From G965197675 sp965197675 (GTDB lineage: Bacteria > Chloroflexota > Dehalococcoidia > Plut-88900): 64,000 nucleotides of DNA. The DNA is taken from positions 806,001 to 870,000 of the forward strand of contig OZ240221.1 of the NCBI GenBank assembly GCA_965197675.1. Direction: 5' to 3'. Position 1 is the stretch's first letter. Each line of letters opens with the position of its first letter. The notes beneath the pieces are model-generated. The model saw nothing but the letters and a program-made list of their open reading frames with translations, was not told the DNA's origin and searched no databases. The translations under genes were made by a program, and so were the position numbers. This document shows, in pieces, positions 7,694-16,003 of the stretch.

Positions 7694-9016
7694 TTAGCCA
7701 GGCAGCTCTCCCAAGGTCACAGATATGCTGATTTCCTGACCTTCTCGGATTATGGTCAGTTCCACTGTCTGTCCAACCTGAGTGTTGGCATCCAGCCAGG
7801 TAGTTAGATCATCGCCGTTAGCAATGGTGTTGTCGTCTATGGCAACTATGACGTCTCCACCGACGATGAGTTGGCTGTTGCCGATACTCATCACCTCATC
7901 CCCGCCCAGGATGCCTGCTTGTTCAGCTGGACCTCCTTGCTCTGTCATTTGGACCAGTACACCCTCCTCAACTGGAATATCTAACGCTTCCGCCAGTTGG
8001 GTGTTGAGGTTGGCTATAGTAACCCCTATTGCGGGATGTCTAGCCCTCCCGAACTCGATCATCTCAGGCACCCACCGCTTGGCTGTGTTGATAGGAATGG
8101 CAAACCCGATGCCTAGGAACCCACCCCCTGTAGTGAATATCTGGGTGTTTATTCCTATCACCTGTCCCAGTGAGTTGAGCAAGGGACCTCCTGAGTTACC
8201 AGGGTTGATAGCAGCATCAGTCTGGACAACGTTGTTTATCAGTCGGTTGTTAGGAGACCTCATGGTTCGCCCCAAGGCGCTCACTACGCCTGTTGTAACC
8301 GTGCTGCTCAATCCGAAGGGGTTTCCCACGGCGATGGCCAGCTGGCCCACTTGTAAGGCGTCAGAGTCACCCAGGTCTATAGGCCGCAGGCCCTCAGGGG
8401 GCAGGTCGACTTTCAACACTGCCAGATCGGTGTAGGAGTCGCCACCCACCAACTCCGCCTCCAGAGTCATTCCATTGGTAATGAGCACCTCTAATTCATC
8501 TGCACCCTCTACAACGTGATTGTTGGTAACTATGTGCCCATCACTATCCCAAACGAATCCGGACCCTGTTCCCTCCTGTGGAACAGCTTGCTGGAAGGAG
8601 TCGGCAGTGTAGGAGATTCTGGTGACATGAACCACCGACTCTCTGACCTGCTCATATACAGACTGGACTCCGTCTTCTATGATCTGGACCACGTCTTCTA
8701 TGAGGATTGACGTGGAGTTGACCTCAGGCGGGAGTGGCGTGGGTGTGACTCCAGGCGGGAGTGATATGGGGGTCGGTACGGGCTGGCCAGGATCAGGCTC
8801 TGCTACTGCGGAGGCCACCGCATCCCTGATCAGGGCCTCTATATCCGAGGTCGACAGATCATCGTCATCATTGCAAGCCGCGAAGGCCAGCAAGATTACT
8901 ATGAGTATAACAATAGCCAATCCAGGGATACTCTGAACAAAGACGTATGCTTTGCTCCCAGCTGCCCGCCCTCGATATGTTTGGGAGTTGGGGGAGCACC
9001 CCCCAGAGGGAGCCAT
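7694..9016 (-). CDS. HtrA/DegP-like serine protease, membrane-anchored, with PDZ domain
   Basis: A trypsin-like periplasmic/extracytoplasmic protease. The catalytic triad is visible as His in TNNHVVEG, Asp in SYTDLAVLK and Ser in NPGNSGGPLL, followed by a C-terminal PDZ domain. A hydrophobic segment ending LAFAAC just before an Asp-rich stretch looks like a lipoprotein signal or membrane anchor. The start is uncertain: ATG 9016 has AAGGGAG upstream, but it and the first codons lie in a dispersed repeat (R2/R3), and reading upstream to 9088 would overlap recO by 47 bp. A TTG at 8920, at the hydrophobic segment, is an alternative. It is the last gene of the ybeY-recO operon. Confidence 0.88.
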   Translation of the reverse strand: MAPSGGCSPNSQTYRGRAAGSKAYVFVQSIPGLAIVILIVILLAFAACNDDDDLSTSDIEALIRDAVASAVAEPDPGQPVPTPISLPPGVTPTPLPPEVNSTSILIEDVVQIIEDGVQSVYEQVRESVVHVTRISYTADSFQQAVPQEGTGSGFVWDSDGHIVTNNHVVEGADELEVLITNGMTLEAELVGGDSYTDLAVLKVDLPPEGLRPIDLGDSDALQVGQLAIAVGNPFGLSSTVTTGVVSALGRTMRSPNNRLINNVVQTDAAINPGNSGGPLLNSLGQVIGINTQIFTTGGGFLGIGFAIPINTAKRWVPEMIEFGRARHPAIGVTIANLNTQLAEALDIPVEEGVLVQMTEQGGPAEQAGILGGDEVMSIGNSQLIVGGDVIVAIDDNTIANGDDLTTWLDANTQVGQTVELTIIREGQEISISVTLGELPG

Positions 9017-9060
9017 CCCTCTGGACTCCCTTGATGAAGGCTTATTCAGAACATCCCCAG
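8955..9060. repeat. R2/R3 repeat at the recO-protease junction
   Basis: Contains CCAGAGGGAGCCATCCCTCTGG followed by ACTCCCTTGATGAAGG, matching 50186-50240 (which also ends in AACATCCC) and related to 21985-22020 and 43144-43190. It supplies the recO stop codon and the first codons of the protease ORF. Confidence 0.7.
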
Positions 9061-9878
9061 GGTTTATTGGTGCTCTCCAAGTCATCACGCCCTGCGGCGC
9101 TGTGTGGGGCTAAACTGGTTGCCCCCTTGCTAACGGTGTCAAGGAATACAGTAGACTTGATTGCTCTATCTAGCAGATAACGCATATAGTCCCTATTGGT
9201 TCTTTCCAGCTCAGTGGAGAGCCCAGGCGGGGGTACCTTCTCCAGAATGCTTTGGACGTTGGTCTTCTGGAGGACGCGAAGCGTTTTGAGGGTGTCACCC
9301 GATATAGGTTGTGTTGATGGGACGCCGTGGCTGCAACCAGAGCATACGATCCCTCCACCCGAGGCGCTGAAGAATAGCCTTGTTGCATCTATGGGGCTGT
9401 GGCAAGATATGCAATTCTCCAGCTGAGGTTTGTACCCGATGTCATTCAGCAGGTGTAGTTCATAGTGTCGTAGGATCAGGCCGCTATCGGAGGCTAATGG
9501 CAAGGCATTTAGCGCAGTCAACAGGCCTTGATACAGGTTTAGATCGGCATCGCCCTCTGCTGTGAAGAGACCAAGCAGTTCCGCAATATACATAGCCTGG
9601 GTGGTGAGGGTCAGATCCTCTTTCAGGGATAGGAAGCCATCGATGGTTTGGCTTTGGCTGACGATATCCAGGTTTCTACCCTGAGCAATCAGCATGGCGC
9701 TGCGAGTAATAGGTTCCACATGCCCCGCCAGTTTACTGCGAGGTCTCCTTACCCCTTTGGCCACCGCTCGGAGCTTGCCTAGCTGAGGAGTATATAGAGT
9801 CAGAATCTTGTCGGCGTCTCCCAGTGGATCATACCGCAGGACTACAGCTTCCGTTTTATATACCCGGGGTCTTGGCAT
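9042..9878 (-). CDS. recO: DNA repair protein RecO
   Basis: RecO works with RecR (and RecF) to load RecA on gapped, SSB-coated DNA and anneals strands. The 278-aa protein has the N-terminal OB fold (RVYKTEAVVLRYDPLGDADKI onward, with YTPQLGKLRAVAKGVRR) and a four-cysteine zinc site at Cys156, Cys159, Cys179 and Cys182. Its last codons and TAA run into a dispersed repeat, so the C-terminal tail may differ from the ancestral one. recR ends 21 bp upstream on the same strand, consistent with one RecFOR-pathway transcript. Confidence 0.93.
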   Translation of the reverse strand: MPRPRVYKTEAVVLRYDPLGDADKILTLYTPQLGKLRAVAKGVRRPRSKLAGHVEPITRSAMLIAQGRNLDIVSQSQTIDGFLSLKEDLTLTTQAMYIAELLGLFTAEGDADLNLYQGLLTALNALPLASDSGLILRHYELHLLNDIGYKPQLENCISCHSPIDATRLFFSASGGGIVCSGCSHGVPSTQPISGDTLKTLRVLQKTNVQSILEKVPPPGLSTELERTNRDYMRYLLDRAIKSTVFLDTVSKGATSLAPHSAAGRDDLESTNKPWGCSE

Positions 9879-9899
9879 GCAGTAAGGTGAGTGTACAAA

Positions 9900-10514
9900 T
9901 TACACTGGTTGACGGCCCTCCAAGGCTCTGGCCAGAGTCAAGTCGTCGGCGTATTCCAGGTCCCCACCGGCTGGGAGCCCCCTGGCTAATCGGGTTGCCT
10001 TGATGCCAAGAGGCGATATCAGTCTGTTGATGTACATGCAAGTGGAATCGCCCTCCAGGGTGGGATTGATGGCCAAGATCACCTCGCTTACATGGCCTTC
10101 TTTCAAGCGCCCCATCAGCTCTTTGGTCTTCAGCTCTTCTGGGCCGATTCCATTCATAGGTGAGATTACTCCGTGCAGAACGTGATATAGACCGGAGAAC
10201 TTCCCCGACCGTTCAATTGGAAGGATGTCCAGAGGCTCCTCCACCACGCAGATCTGGCTCCTATCCCTAGACTCATTATTGCATATGGAACATGGATCGG
10301 ACTCAGTGACGTTCTGGCATATCGAGCATAGAGAGATCCGCTCTTTGAGAGCGAGGATAGTTTCGGCCAGGGTACGAGCCTCGTCTTCAGGCATTCGAAC
10401 GAGGAAATAGGTAAGGCGTTGAGCGCTCTTCGGCCCGATGCCGGGCAGCCTGTGAAAGGCCTCTATCAGGCGAGCTACGACAGGAGCGGTTGGTGAGGGG
10501 TTCATGGCCTGCAT
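9900..10514 (-). CDS. recR: Recombination protein RecR
   Basis: RecR is a ring-forming DNA-clamp partner of RecO. At 204 aa it has typical length: helix-hairpin-helix HRLPGIGPKSAQRL at about 21-34, zinc finger Cys63, Cys66, Cys75, Cys78, and a Toprim domain from about residue 88 (ICVVEEPLDI). ATG 10514 or ATG 10505 could be the start; both leave the domains whole. The gene lies 4 bp after ebfC, in the very common order dnaX-ebfC-recR. Confidence 0.95.
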   Translation of the reverse strand: MQAMNPSPTAPVVARLIEAFHRLPGIGPKSAQRLTYFLVRMPEDEARTLAETILALKERISLCSICQNVTESDPCSICNNESRDRSQICVVEEPLDILPIERSGKFSGLYHVLHGVISPMNGIGPEELKTKELMGRLKEGHVSEVILAINPTLEGDSTCMYINRLISPLGIKATRLARGLPAGGDLEYADDLTLARALEGRQPV

Positions 10515-10518
10515 CGCT

Positions 10519-10833
10519 TCAGGTAAGCCCGGGGATGTTCAGCCCCCCGGTCAGGCCCCCCAGATGACGAGAGGCCAACTCCTGCGACTTGTCAACGGCC
10601 TCGCTGACGGCGGCCTGGACCAGATCTTGAAGCATCTCCACGTCCTCCGGGTCCACCACTTCAGGGGAGATCTTGATGGACTGCACCTTCTGCTGGCCAT
10701 TCATAGATACGGTCACTGCTCCACCCCCGGAACTGGCATCCACTGTCATGCCGACTAGCTCTTCCTGGGCCTTGGCCATAGCTTCTTGAAGGCCTTGCAT
10801 CTGTTTCATCTGCCGCCGCAGAGATCTGTTCAT
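10519..10833 (-). CDS. ebfC: YbaB/EbfC-family nucleoid-associated protein
   Basis: A 104-aa homologue of the small dimeric DNA-binding protein YbaB/EbfC. The N-terminal Met/Gln/Lys-rich helix (RQMKQMQGLQEAMAKAQEEL) precedes the beta-sheet core with VSMNGQQKVQSIKISPEVVD, a family hallmark. It sits between dnaX (17 bp away) and recR (4 bp), the position this family takes in many genomes. The C-terminus is glycine-rich. Confidence 0.93.
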   Translation of the reverse strand: MNRSLRRQMKQMQGLQEAMAKAQEELVGMTVDASSGGGAVTVSMNGQQKVQSIKISPEVVDPEDVEMLQDLVQAAVSEAVDKSQELASRHLGGLTGGLNIPGLT

Positions 10834-10850
10834 AGAAATCCCTAACTACC

Positions 10851-12521
10851 TTATTCGGCTTCCTCGTCAATGATTCTGGCCCCCATGTCCAGCGCCGCTT
10901 TTACCAGAGGCCCATGTTCAGAAAGTGAAGGTGGACCTTCAGATCTTTTCACTAGATCGCAGCGTATCCTGTAGCTAGACTTGAACACCTCATTAAGCTT
11001 TTTCTCTACGAGGTGTCGATACTTGGGATCCTCAATCTTGCTCTTGTGGAAGGGATAGTAGAATCCCACTACCAGGGTCTCTCCCTCCAGCGATACAGGC
11101 TCGCAGGCGTTCCGAAGCAAGGCGTCCAGGCTTCCCTTGGATCCGACCCCCCTCAAAGCGTTCACCAACTCTGGCCAGCGGGAGCGGATAGTCTCAATAT
11201 CGGATACGGAAACGGGCTGTGGCGTATCGGTCTGTTGGCTATTTGCGGCGCCATCTCCATTAGCACCTATCGATGCAGTTTCTAAGACGGGTGATTCCGT
11301 TTTCTGGTCGTCCTCTACTGCTGCGTCTTGGGTGGTAAGTGTTTCTACATTTATTGGGGGAATATCGACAGCGGGAGGAGCCTGAATCTGGGTTGGGGCA
11401 TTGGAGCCTGACTCGGGGACACCTGACCGCTTCGATGCGTTCTTTGTAGTGAGGTGGAAGTCCACCAGGGCCGTCTCCAGGGGGAGTAATGAGTTGCCGT
11501 TGGTACGGGTATCAGCACCGCCGAAGAGGTGAAGAGCCTTGGCTATCTCCTCCACGTCTATGTTTGAGGCCAAGTCTTTTACCTCTGCCTTTTCATCTTC
11601 CGCGATATCCAGTACCTCGTCAGCTTCGACTCTTGCCAAAAGTAAGGTTCTTAGGTACTCCAGCAACTCTCGTTGGAAGTTGCGAGGATCTACTCCTTGG
11701 TCTCGGATCTGCTGCAGCATACGCAGCGCTCCGGATAGATCGCCTTTGAGCATGTTGGCAACAAACCCCTTGAGAGGCATGTCTGCGGAGATGCCCAGCA
11801 ACTCTTTGACGTGTTCGGGCTTGATATTGTTGCCGTAGGACACTACCAACTGCTCCAAGAGGTTTTCTGCGTCCCTGAGGCTTCCACCACTGGACCGGGA
11901 GATGAATCTAAGCACCCATGGGTCGGTTTGTACCCCTTCCTCGGCACATATCTTGTTGAGGGTCTCTTCCACCACCGAGTTGGGAATCCTGCGAAAGTCG
12001 AATCGCTGGCAGCGAGATACTATAGTTGCCGGCAGCTTGTGAATCTCTGTAGTGGCAAGCACGAAGATAACGTGGGCTGGGGGTTCCTCCAGAGTCTTGA
12101 GGAGAGCGTTGAATGCGGCATCGGTAAGCATATGTACTTCATCGATGATATACACCTTAAAGCGGGCCTCGGTGGGCGAGTAGTTTACTCGCTCCCTCAG
12201 TTCCCTTATCTCGTCGATTCCCCTGTTGCTCGCGGCGTCGATCTCGATCAGGTCCAGAGCACTACCATCGGTTATGGCAGTGCACATGCTACAGGCGTTG
12301 CAGGGCTCGCCTTTACCGTTGTTGAAGCAGTTGACCGCCTTGGCCAGGATCCGCCCAGTGCTGGTCTTGCCCGTGCCTCTGGGCCCGCAGAAAAGGTAGG
12401 CATGGGCCACTCTATCCTGGGCCAAGGCATTGAGGAGGGTCTGGGTGATGTGCTCCTGGCCCGCCACATCCGACAGGGTCTGAGGGCGCCATTTTCTGTA
12501 GTAGACCTCGGAAGATGCCAT
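10851..12521 (-). CDS. dnaX: DNA polymerase III subunit gamma/tau
   Basis: This is the AAA+ clamp-loader motor of the replicase. The 556-aa protein has Walker A GPRGTGKTS at 46-54, zinc cysteines at 65, 74, 77 and 80, Walker B IIDEVH at 125-130 and the SRC motif at 169-171. A long Pro/Thr/Ser-rich linker (about 355-430) leads to a C-terminal domain as in tau-type proteins. I saw no A-rich slippery site that would make a short gamma form. ybeY lies 5 bp upstream and ebfC 17 bp downstream. Confidence 0.96.
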   Translation of the reverse strand: MASSEVYYRKWRPQTLSDVAGQEHITQTLLNALAQDRVAHAYLFCGPRGTGKTSTGRILAKAVNCFNNGKGEPCNACSMCTAITDGSALDLIEIDAASNRGIDEIRELRERVNYSPTEARFKVYIIDEVHMLTDAAFNALLKTLEEPPAHVIFVLATTEIHKLPATIVSRCQRFDFRRIPNSVVEETLNKICAEEGVQTDPWVLRFISRSSGGSLRDAENLLEQLVVSYGNNIKPEHVKELLGISADMPLKGFVANMLKGDLSGALRMLQQIRDQGVDPRNFQRELLEYLRTLLLARVEADEVLDIAEDEKAEVKDLASNIDVEEIAKALHLFGGADTRTNGNSLLPLETALVDFHLTTKNASKRSGVPESGSNAPTQIQAPPAVDIPPINVETLTTQDAAVEDDQKTESPVLETASIGANGDGAANSQQTDTPQPVSVSDIETIRSRWPELVNALRGVGSKGSLDALLRNACEPVSLEGETLVVGFYYPFHKSKIEDPKYRHLVEKKLNEVFKSSYRIRCDLVKRSEGPPSLSEHGPLVKAALDMGARIIDEEAE

Positions 12522-12526
12522 GACCT

Positions 12527-13009
12527 TTAGATACGCCCCAGATAAGCCAAGTCGATCCCTACCCTAGCTAAGGACTGCTGTTCCTGCCGCCTCATCTCCT
12601 CTTCTCCCTCTTCGCTTTCATGGTCGTAGCCCATCAGATGCAGGAGTCCATGTGTGGTCAGAAGGGCCATCTCTTCATCCACTTGGTGACCCTGCTCATC
12701 CGCCTGTCGGGATGCCTGGGGATAGGATATCACTACCTCGCCCAGAGTATTTAGGTCATCAGGGGGAAGCACGAAGGAGCCCGGCCCGTTGAGGGAGAAG
12801 GAGAGGACGTCGGTAGTGCCTTTAGCACCTCGGTATTCCTCGTTAAGCCGTGATATGGTGTCGTCGTCAGTGATGACCAGGCTCACTTCGGTAGGCTGGG
12901 AAACTCCTGCATGTTCCAATGTCTCGGAGACCACCTTCTTCAGCAAGTGAGCGTTCACTTTTCGATGGTATGGGGAATCGATGAGGAGGTTAAACTCCAA
13001 CTGAACCAT
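12527..13009 (-). CDS. ybeY: Endoribonuclease YbeY (16S rRNA maturation)
   Basis: YbeY is a zinc-dependent single-strand RNase acting in 16S rRNA 3'-end processing and ribosome quality control. The signature HGLLHLMGYDH gives metal ligands His120, His124 and His130, and the core has the TDVLSF motif near residue 66. I choose ATG 13009, giving 160 aa, the family norm; a GTG at 13096 would add 29 residues unlike YbeY. It is the first gene of the minus-strand operon ending in the protease gene. Confidence 0.93.
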   Translation of the reverse strand: MVQLEFNLLIDSPYHRKVNAHLLKKVVSETLEHAGVSQPTEVSLVITDDDTISRLNEEYRGAKGTTDVLSFSLNGPGSFVLPPDDLNTLGEVVISYPQASRQADEQGHQVDEEMALLTTHGLLHLMGYDHESEEGEEEMRRQEQQSLARVGIDLAYLGRI

Positions 13010-13139
13010 GCTAATCGAAGACAATAGAACCCTCTTAAAATCATAGCATAGGGCTCTATGCTCTTCAAGGCAATGTGCTCGCACCAAATCTCTCACCTAG
13101 AGCCTAACTAGCCTGCTCACTCTGATCTTTCCGAAAGGA

Positions 13140-13510
13140 ACCATTTGATCGGAAACATCCCCCCACAGAGGACGCCCTGTTGTCTATGGGGATTACAAAG
13201 GGGCGGAGCCTCTTTGCCCGGGGGTTTGGACCTGTCTACCACCAGGTAGAGGCTGCACCCCCAAGAACCACTCACATGGGCGGGTGGGCGGGAAATACCA
13301 TGCTTGCTATTCCTTGAGAGGCACAAATCCTTGCTTCTATAGTCACACATCCACGGTGATTGGCAAGCCCTTCTAATAGCCTTACCAGCCCCCTTCATCC
13401 CAAACTCCAACGAGGTATTTCTATTTAATTTAGGTGGGGAATCCCGACGAGCCTAGATCCCCCACCCATCCACCCCGGTAGATTTTGTATGGGTGAGGAC
13501 TTCTGAGATG
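13140..13510. repeat. GC-rich dispersed repeat block, inverted R2 plus a longer shared segment
   Basis: The gap 13010-13771 has no credible gene. About 13228-13435 matches 63766-63975 in the same orientation, with CCAGGTAGAGG, GGGCGGGTGGG, ATAGTCACAC and CAAGCCCTTCTAATAGCC in common. Another R2 unit (CACCCCGGTAGATTTTGTAT) is at about 13470-13492. Confidence 0.75.
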
Positions 13511-13524
13511 GGGTCTAAGAGGGA

Positions 13525-13560
13525 GGTGCCTTCCGACAAGCTAAGTGTGAGCGGATTTCT
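13525..13560. repeat. REP-like repeat R5
   Basis: CCTTCCGACAAGCTAAGTGT followed by GAGCGG is a diverged copy of the CCTTCGACAAGCTCAGGNTGAGCGG family, seen also near 22080, 27915, 41655, 43300, 51770, 51830 and 52245. Confidence 0.6.
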
Positions 13561-13621
13561 CTTCTGCCCCGCTCAAAGCCGGGTATGACGGAGGGGAGCA
13601 TTCGGCGTGACGGGTGGAGGG

Positions 13622-13665
13622 GTTTCGGCAAGGCTGGTTTTGGCCAAAATGCGATTGCCCTTGAC
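13622..13665 (+). repeat. R1 repeat, truncated copy B
   Basis: AAGGCTGGTTTTGGCCAAAA, then TGCGATTGCCC, match the middle of the R1 family. The AACTTGATTG boxes and the 3' part are missing. Confidence 0.6.
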
Positions 13666-13771
13666 GTGATTTGTGATAGTCTTGCCCTTTTTAGCTTCCC
13701 CTAGTAGTATTTAGTCAGGACGGTCGCATAAAGCCGTTGGGGGTCAGGCTACCAAGCGAAAGGAGGAAATC

Positions 13772-14722
13772 ATGGCTGCACCGGTATTAATCGACACTCA
13801 CATGCACATATACCCTACCAAAGATCACGGCCATCGACAGAAGGGGGGGGGTTACGTCGTCTGGGAGTACGGCGATAAACCGGAGCTTTCCTTCAGCAAG
13901 ATCGGTGGCGATCTGGAAGATGCTCTATCGGAGATAAAGAGAAATAGCTTCACCAAGACTGTGGTGGTCAATCTCTTCTCTGCTCCCGGCGAACGGTTCC
14001 ACGAAGTATCCAAGCTTGGTGAAGGGGCTAGCGAGGCTGAAAAGCAGAAGGTCATAGACGAGATAAACTCCACCCTCAAAGGGCGTCTCATGGAGTTCAA
14101 CAAGTGGGGTTGCGGCATTACCAAGGGCCATCCCGAGTTGGTTCCGTACATCACTGCCGACCCCAACATCTTGACCGGGGACGAGAACCGGGCCCACATT
14201 CGAGACATGGTGGAAAACCACGGCGCCCGAGGGATCAAGCTGCATCCGGTAGTTCAGGAGTTCTCCATGTCCGACGAACGAATGTGGCCTGTATATGAGA
14301 CTTGTGTTGAGCTTGGCATTCCCATAGTAGCTCACTCGGGGCCGGCCCGAGGCGGTGAGAAGTACGGTATTCCTCAAGCCTTCGCAGGGGTGCTCAAGGC
14401 CTTTCCTGATCTAACTATGGTGCTGGCTCACATGGGAGGCGGAACATGGCAGCAGTCCCTCGAGATAGCTCAGACCTATCCGAATGCCTACTTCGATTGC
14501 TGTGAGATAATGGAGTGGATGAACGCCCCTAGCGCTCCTACTCCCCAGCAGATGGGTGAGACGATTAAAGCTATCGGCACCGATAGAGTGTTTATGGGTT
14601 CAGACTTCCCCTGGTATGACCTTGACCACAGCGTGGACCTGGTGTCCGAGATGCCGGGTCTATCAGCTGAACAGAGGGAGGCCATACTGGGGCAGAATGC
14701 TATCAGCGTTCTGAATCTATAG
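13772..14722 (+). CDS. Amidohydrolase (TIM-barrel, Amidohydro_2 type)
   Basis: A 316-aa metal-dependent hydrolase or decarboxylase. Metal ligands expected of the family are visible: His10 and His12 (DTHMHIYP), His in IKLHPVVQEF, His in VAHSG, the LAHMGGG histidine, and Asp in GSDFPW. The start has an excellent ribosome site (AAAGGAGG, 7 nt before ATG). Substrates of this branch are diverse (aromatic acid decarboxylation, lactone or amide hydrolysis), so none is assigned. It converges with another amidohydrolase across a hairpin. Confidence 0.82.
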   Translation: MAAPVLIDTHMHIYPTKDHGHRQKGGGYVVWEYGDKPELSFSKIGGDLEDALSEIKRNSFTKTVVVNLFSAPGERFHEVSKLGEGASEAEKQKVIDEINSTLKGRLMEFNKWGCGITKGHPELVPYITADPNILTGDENRAHIRDMVENHGARGIKLHPVVQEFSMSDERMWPVYETCVELGIPIVAHSGPARGGEKYGIPQAFAGVLKAFPDLTMVLAHMGGGTWQQSLEIAQTYPNAYFDCCEIMEWMNAPSAPTPQQMGETIKAIGTDRVFMGSDFPWYDLDHSVDLVSEMPGLSAEQREAILGQNAISVLNL

Positions 14723-14751
14723 TCCTTCCCCCTGAAGCAAATGCTGGACTG

Positions 14752-14784
14752 AAGTGGGGAGCTGCCTTAGACAGCTCCCCACTT
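14752..14784. terminator. Hairpin between convergent amidohydrolase genes
   Basis: A perfect 13-bp stem, AAGTGGGGAGCTG (14752-14764) with CAGCTCCCCACTT (14772-14784) and a 7-nt loop, lies between the stops of two convergent genes. A U-tract is weak on both sides, so termination is inferred from position and stability. Confidence 0.6.
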
Positions 14785-15927
14785 CTATGCACGGCTTAGG
14801 CCATACATCTCTAGAGCATTCTCACCGAGAATCCTCTGTTGGTCGCCCCTAGACAACGAGGATACTTGAGCCTTTACCCTGTTAACCGCATCGGGATAAC
14901 CCTCCTGGTGAGGATAATCGGACCCCCAGAAAACCCGGTCAACCCCAAGGATGTCAATTGCTCCAGTGACCTTCTTCTCGTTAGGCTCCAGACCAACCCA
15001 ACACTGCCGCTGAAAATACTCGCTGGGCTTCATTTTCATGGCGGTGGACGCGCGGAAGGACTCGTATTTGACATCCAATTTTTCAAGCCACCTGGCTACC
15101 CAGCTGCAACCGATGTCCGTTATGGCCAAGCGTAGCCTGGGGAATCGCTCAAGGGCCCCGTCAATCATCATAGTGGCCAGAGTGACCAGTGGGTCTACGT
15201 GGATCATCATCTCCAAGAAGAACTGGGGGCCTAGGTAGTCTCTATCTGCGTAGAGCTCTCGGCCGAGATAGTTGGGGTTCATCACGATATGTAAGGTGAT
15301 GGGCATCTCCAAGTCTTGGGCCGTGGCCCAAAATGACTGATAAGAGGGGTGACCATAAGGGATTCCACTTACCGGTGCGGGAGAGACAAATGCTCCCTTT
15401 GCACCCATCTGGGCCACCCTATTCAACTCCTTAACGCCATCGTCCACATCTCGAAGCGAGATGTGAGCTATGGGAGCTAGACGTTCCGAGCAGGGTTTGC
15501 AGAAATCCACGATCCAATCGTTATAAACCCGACAGTAGTTGGCAGAAAGCTGAGGATCGTCGCAATCCCCTTCCCAACCTATGCCCAGCGTAGGATAGAC
15601 GAATGTCAGGTCGACTCCTTCCTGATCCATGTACTTCACTCTCTCGTGAGGGTCCACGGCGCCCGGGACCAAGTTGCCTAGCTGGGCATAAGGCATGGAG
15701 ATGTTCTCTAGCTGCCACTCCAGGCTCTTTCCAAAAGCGGCGATAGCACCAAACCCACCTCGGAATCCCCTACTCATCCTCCCATCCACGCTCAGATATT
15801 CCAACCCTGCCTTGTCTTTGAGGATTCGCATCGGCCTGTCTCTAAAGCAAGGTTTCAGCCCATTCTCCCAGAGACCGGAAGGCTCCAAGATGTGGCTAGC
15901 GGCATCGATTATAGGTGGATGTTTCAT
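14785..15927 (-). CDS. Amidohydrolase family 2 protein
   Basis: A 380-aa TIM-barrel hydrolase/decarboxylase related to the product of 58343-59488. The N-terminal motif is IIDAASHILEPSGLW; the family norm is DxDxHxxEP, and here the second Asp is Ala, so the metal site may be modified. Other ligands appear in ITLHIVMNP and GSDYPHQEG, and the C-terminus ends with the usual ILGENALEMYGL. The promoter probably lies in the 76-bp divergent gap to the peroxiredoxin gene. The substrate is unknown. Confidence 0.82.
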   Translation of the reverse strand: MKHPPIIDAASHILEPSGLWENGLKPCFRDRPMRILKDKAGLEYLSVDGRMSRGFRGGFGAIAAFGKSLEWQLENISMPYAQLGNLVPGAVDPHERVKYMDQEGVDLTFVYPTLGIGWEGDCDDPQLSANYCRVYNDWIVDFCKPCSERLAPIAHISLRDVDDGVKELNRVAQMGAKGAFVSPAPVSGIPYGHPSYQSFWATAQDLEMPITLHIVMNPNYLGRELYADRDYLGPQFFLEMMIHVDPLVTLATMMIDGALERFPRLRLAITDIGCSWVARWLEKLDVKYESFRASTAMKMKPSEYFQRQCWVGLEPNEKKVTGAIDILGVDRVFWGSDYPHQEGYPDAVNRVKAQVSSLSRGDQQRILGENALEMYGLSRA

Positions 15928-16003
15928 GACGAGACTTCTCGGTACGTGGAGTATATAATTCGGAATGAATGCTGGTCAAAAGTCTTGTCTCGCACAGAAT
16001 TAC

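Noticed and set aside
10851..12521. Programmed frameshift in dnaX producing a gamma form
   Set aside because: No A-rich slippery heptamer was seen at the expected place, and a full tau-like frame is intact.
11811..12530. 239-codon plus-strand frame opposite dnaX
   Set aside because: Antisense shadow of the highly conserved AAA+ domain of DnaX.
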